Notes under the pieces: model-generated
Database searches by the model: none
Seen by the model: only the letters and a program-made list of their open reading frames with translations
Told to the model about the DNA's origin: nothing
Source of the DNA: an uncultured Bacteroidota bacterium
GTDB taxonomy: Bacteria; Bacteroidota; Bacteroidia; JABEUT01
Length of the DNA stretch: 54,101 nt
Direction: 5' to 3'
Assembly (NCBI GenBank): GCA_903863935.1
Contig: CAIPDV010000052.1
Span: 1-54,101, forward strand
Shown: in pieces, positions 52,948 through 54,101 of the stretch
Numbering within the stretch: the stretch's first letter is position 1
Layout: each line of letters begins with the position of its first letter
Program-made: the position numbers and the translations under genes

Positions 52948-52988
52948 ATTTTTAATGTAGTGTTGGGTATAAAAATTTGCCCAAAAAA

Positions 52989-53121
52989 GCAATAAAAAAA
53001 GCAATGAAAAAGCAATAGAAAAGCAATGAATTTGCAATGATTTTCGAGTTTTTTAGTTTTGTAACAGGGTGAAAATGAGGAGCACTTATTGCTCTTTGCA
53101 ATGTTAAGCAATAAGAGCAAT
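52989..53121. repeat. Phased GCAAT repeat array and hairpin
   Basis: GCAAT occurs at 52989, 53001, 53012, 53023 and 53034, a spacing of 12, 11, 11 and 11 bases, each followed by RA. Further copies at 53098, 53108 and 53117 and an inverted ATTGC at 53088 form a hairpin (ATTGCTCTT against AAGAGCAAT). Confidence 0.7.
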
Positions 53122-53336
53122 GAAAATAATGCACCTAAAAAGGCTTGAAGGATGTTTATTTTTTGGTTCATGAACTTGTACTGAACTTGTTTCATGTATA
53201 CAAAGGTAAAGCATGAAAAAGCGTTTTCTTAAAAAGTCAATAGACATCTTTCCTAAATAACATTAAGCTGTTGAATAAATCAGTAAAAGGATTTACGGTA
53301 GTATTGTGATAGTTGCTTTTTTTGACAAAAAAAACT

Positions 53337-53783
53337 ATGTCAAAGGAAGTTTATCAGGAATTGATCAAGGATGAAAAAGCATTTATGCGGATAAGTGGGT
53401 TAAAACGAGTACTGTTTGAGGATTTGTATATTCTTGTTGCCGAAAGAATGGAGCAGCGAAAAGAAGAACATCCAATGCGAAAAAGGGGAAGGAAAACGGA
53501 GATGAGCTTGGAGGATAAACTATTGCTCATGCTCATTTATTACCGTGAATATCACACCTGTTTAAGCCTATCGAAAACATTCGGCATCAGTGAAGCCTAT
53601 GCGAGCAAACTTATTCACAGGATGGGTCGTCTGGTAGCAGAGGCCTTGCCTTTGGGCGGGAAAGGAACTACCCATCATGCTGACATTAAAGCTGTATTGA
53701 TAGATGCCAGTGAACAACCAATTGAGCGTCCCCAAAGAAAGCAGCGAGCCTATTACTCGGGTAAAAAAAACTCATACCGTTAA
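53337..53783 (+). CDS. IS5-like transposase, first reading frame
   Basis: A 148-residue N-terminal part of the transposase. A Tnp_4-type helix-turn-helix region spans about 50-95 ('CLSLSKTFGISEAYASKLIH'). The first catalytic Asp is in 'VLIDASEQPIERP' near residue 124. The frame then runs into a tract of eight A (53763-53770) and stops after 'GKKNSYR'. The ATG at 53337 is used instead of the TTG at 53313. The rest of the catalytic domain is in a different frame just after the A tract. Confidence 0.8.
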   Translation: MSKEVYQELIKDEKAFMRISGLKRVLFEDLYILVAERMEQRKEEHPMRKRGRKTEMSLEDKLLLMLIYYREYHTCLSLSKTFGISEAYASKLIHRMGRLVAEALPLGGKGTTHHADIKAVLIDASEQPIERPQRKQRAYYSGKKNSYR

Positions 53784-54101
53784 AACTCAACTGGTGGTAG
53801 ATGAACAAACCCTTGAGATTTTAAAAATTGATTGCGCCAAAGGAAGAGTTCATGATTTTTCATTGTTCAAACGAAGCAGAATACGTCTGCATCCTGAGAC
53901 AGAAATACTGGCTGACTTAGGATACCTTGGCATGAAAAAGATACACAAAAACTCTTGTATCCCTTATGTAGGCTACAAAAAACGTCCGCTCACAAAAGAA
54001 AAGAAACGATTTAATCACCTGCTCAGCCGAAGAAGGATACGAATAGAAAACATCATTCGTGAATGCAAAATATTCCGCATTGTTAAACACATCTACAGAG
54101 G
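53770..54101 (+). CDS. IS5-like transposase, second reading frame (partial)
   Basis: About 110 codons, open to the window end, beginning 'THTVKTQLVVDEQTLEI'. It carries the second catalytic Asp in 'ILADLGYLGMKK' and the Glu in 'IRIENIIRECKIF', completing the DDE triad with the first frame. It is reached from the first frame by losing one A from the eight-A tract, or by a +1 ribosomal shift there. It cannot be told from this copy whether that is programmed slippage, a mutation or a sequencing indel. Confidence 0.75.

Larger units (their letters stand above)
52847..53235. other. Non-coding, repeat-rich interval next to the IS
   Basis: 389 bases without a credible gene. From left to right they hold a large inverted repeat (52863-52947), a phased GCAAT array (52989-53038), a hairpin made of the same GCAAT/ATTGC units (53088-53121) and an AT-rich stretch containing AACTTG repeats near 53174-53190. 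An open frame on the minus strand (52713-53195) overlaps all of this and the manC 3' end, and I treat it as chance. Confidence 0.6.
53236..54101 (+). mobile_element. IS5-like insertion sequence, right end outside window
   Basis: The left terminus is fixed by the shared 38 bases with the start of the window. The transposase belongs to the IS5-type DDE group (Tnp_4-like helix-turn-helix followed by a DDE domain). The right end, the second inverted repeat and any target duplication are outside the window. Confidence 0.85.

Noticed and set aside
52989-53121. CRISPR array or plasmid iterons
   Set aside because: The units are too short, there are no spacers of constant length as in CRISPR, and there is no replication initiator gene nearby.
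52713-53195. Minus-strand open frame of 160 codons
   Set aside because: It overlaps the end of manC and runs through the palindrome and the GCAAT array, and its hydrophobic Phe/Leu/Cys runs are simply those repeats translated. No promoter or start context supports it.
1-54101. A true composite transposon carrying all genes
   Set aside because: The content is housekeeping (leuS, pheT, recN, fabI, ftsX) and would not be expected as mobile cargo; a contig break at an IS is simpler.
1-54101. tRNA, rRNA or riboswitch genes
   Set aside because: No tRNA-like acceptor and T-arm combination, rRNA segment or recognised riboswitch pattern was seen by eye; a covariance-model scan would be decisive.

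Overview
The window looks like chromosome of a member of the Bacteroidota (Bacteroidetes), probably an environmental lineage I cannot name more closely. The evidence is internal. Most upstream regions carry the TAnnTTTG -7 element of this phylum, and clear Shine-Dalgarno sequences are rare. Four secreted proteins end in type IX secretion sorting domains (two of the 'gliding motility-associated' type, two of the short type A kind). The leucyl- and phenylalanyl-tRNA synthetases, desaturases and ExbB/ExbD/TonB set also look like those of this phylum. I saw no rRNA, tRNA or CRISPR array. Both ends lie in inverted copies of one IS5-like insertion sequence: bases 1-38 are the reverse complement of 53236-53273. 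The segment is therefore either a contig broken at a repeated IS or a chromosomal stretch between two inverted IS copies.

Layout. 76-3455 (minus): two membrane proteins, gatC, hflX and a four-helix membrane protein, separated by palindromic repeats. 3660-11455 (plus): two tandem paralogous secreted proteins of about 1270 residues. 11522-17608: a glycosyltransferase, tag with a Kef-type antiporter, recN, and an NHL-repeat secreted protein. 17827-20480 (plus): fabI, an outer-membrane-type protein and anmK. 20529-23167: a two-faced lysine/aspartate-rich protein, then exbB-exbD-tonB. 23186-28547: a secreted unknown, a squalene-cyclase-like protein, a nitroreductase and two tandem fatty acid desaturases. 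28766-31509: a beta-propeller-like secreted protein and beta-carbonic anhydrase, with a 67-base perfect direct repeat of the anhydrase gene's 3' end on the far side of the propeller gene. 31622-35673: an antiporter, pheT and a His-rich secreted peptide. 35708-43168 (minus): an LTA-synthase-like sulfatase, a Prc protease and leuS, which carries a palindromic-repeat insertion inside its reading frame. 43337-52846: ftsX, a MORN-like protein, a TPR protein with an outer-membrane partner, an ArsC-type phosphatase, an aminotransferase and mannose-1-phosphate guanylyltransferase. 52847-53235 is non-coding and repeat-rich, followed by the IS.

How the genes fit together. Most are ordinary housekeeping or envelope functions: translation (gatC, pheT, leuS, hflX), DNA repair (tag, recN), lipid synthesis (fabI, two desaturases), peptidoglycan recycling (anmK), division (ftsX), energy transfer to the outer membrane (exbB/exbD/tonB), ion and pH balance (two antiporters, carbonic anhydrase), sugar nucleotide supply, and T9SS cargo. 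I found no complete new multi-gene system. The most unusual things are the DNA-level repeats: at least five different palindromic repeat families (one translated inside leuS), an 11-base-phased GCAAT array, and the attachment-site-like duplication beside carbonic anhydrase. Several start codons were moved downstream of the longest reading frame because the -7 element overlaps or lies beyond the upstream start.
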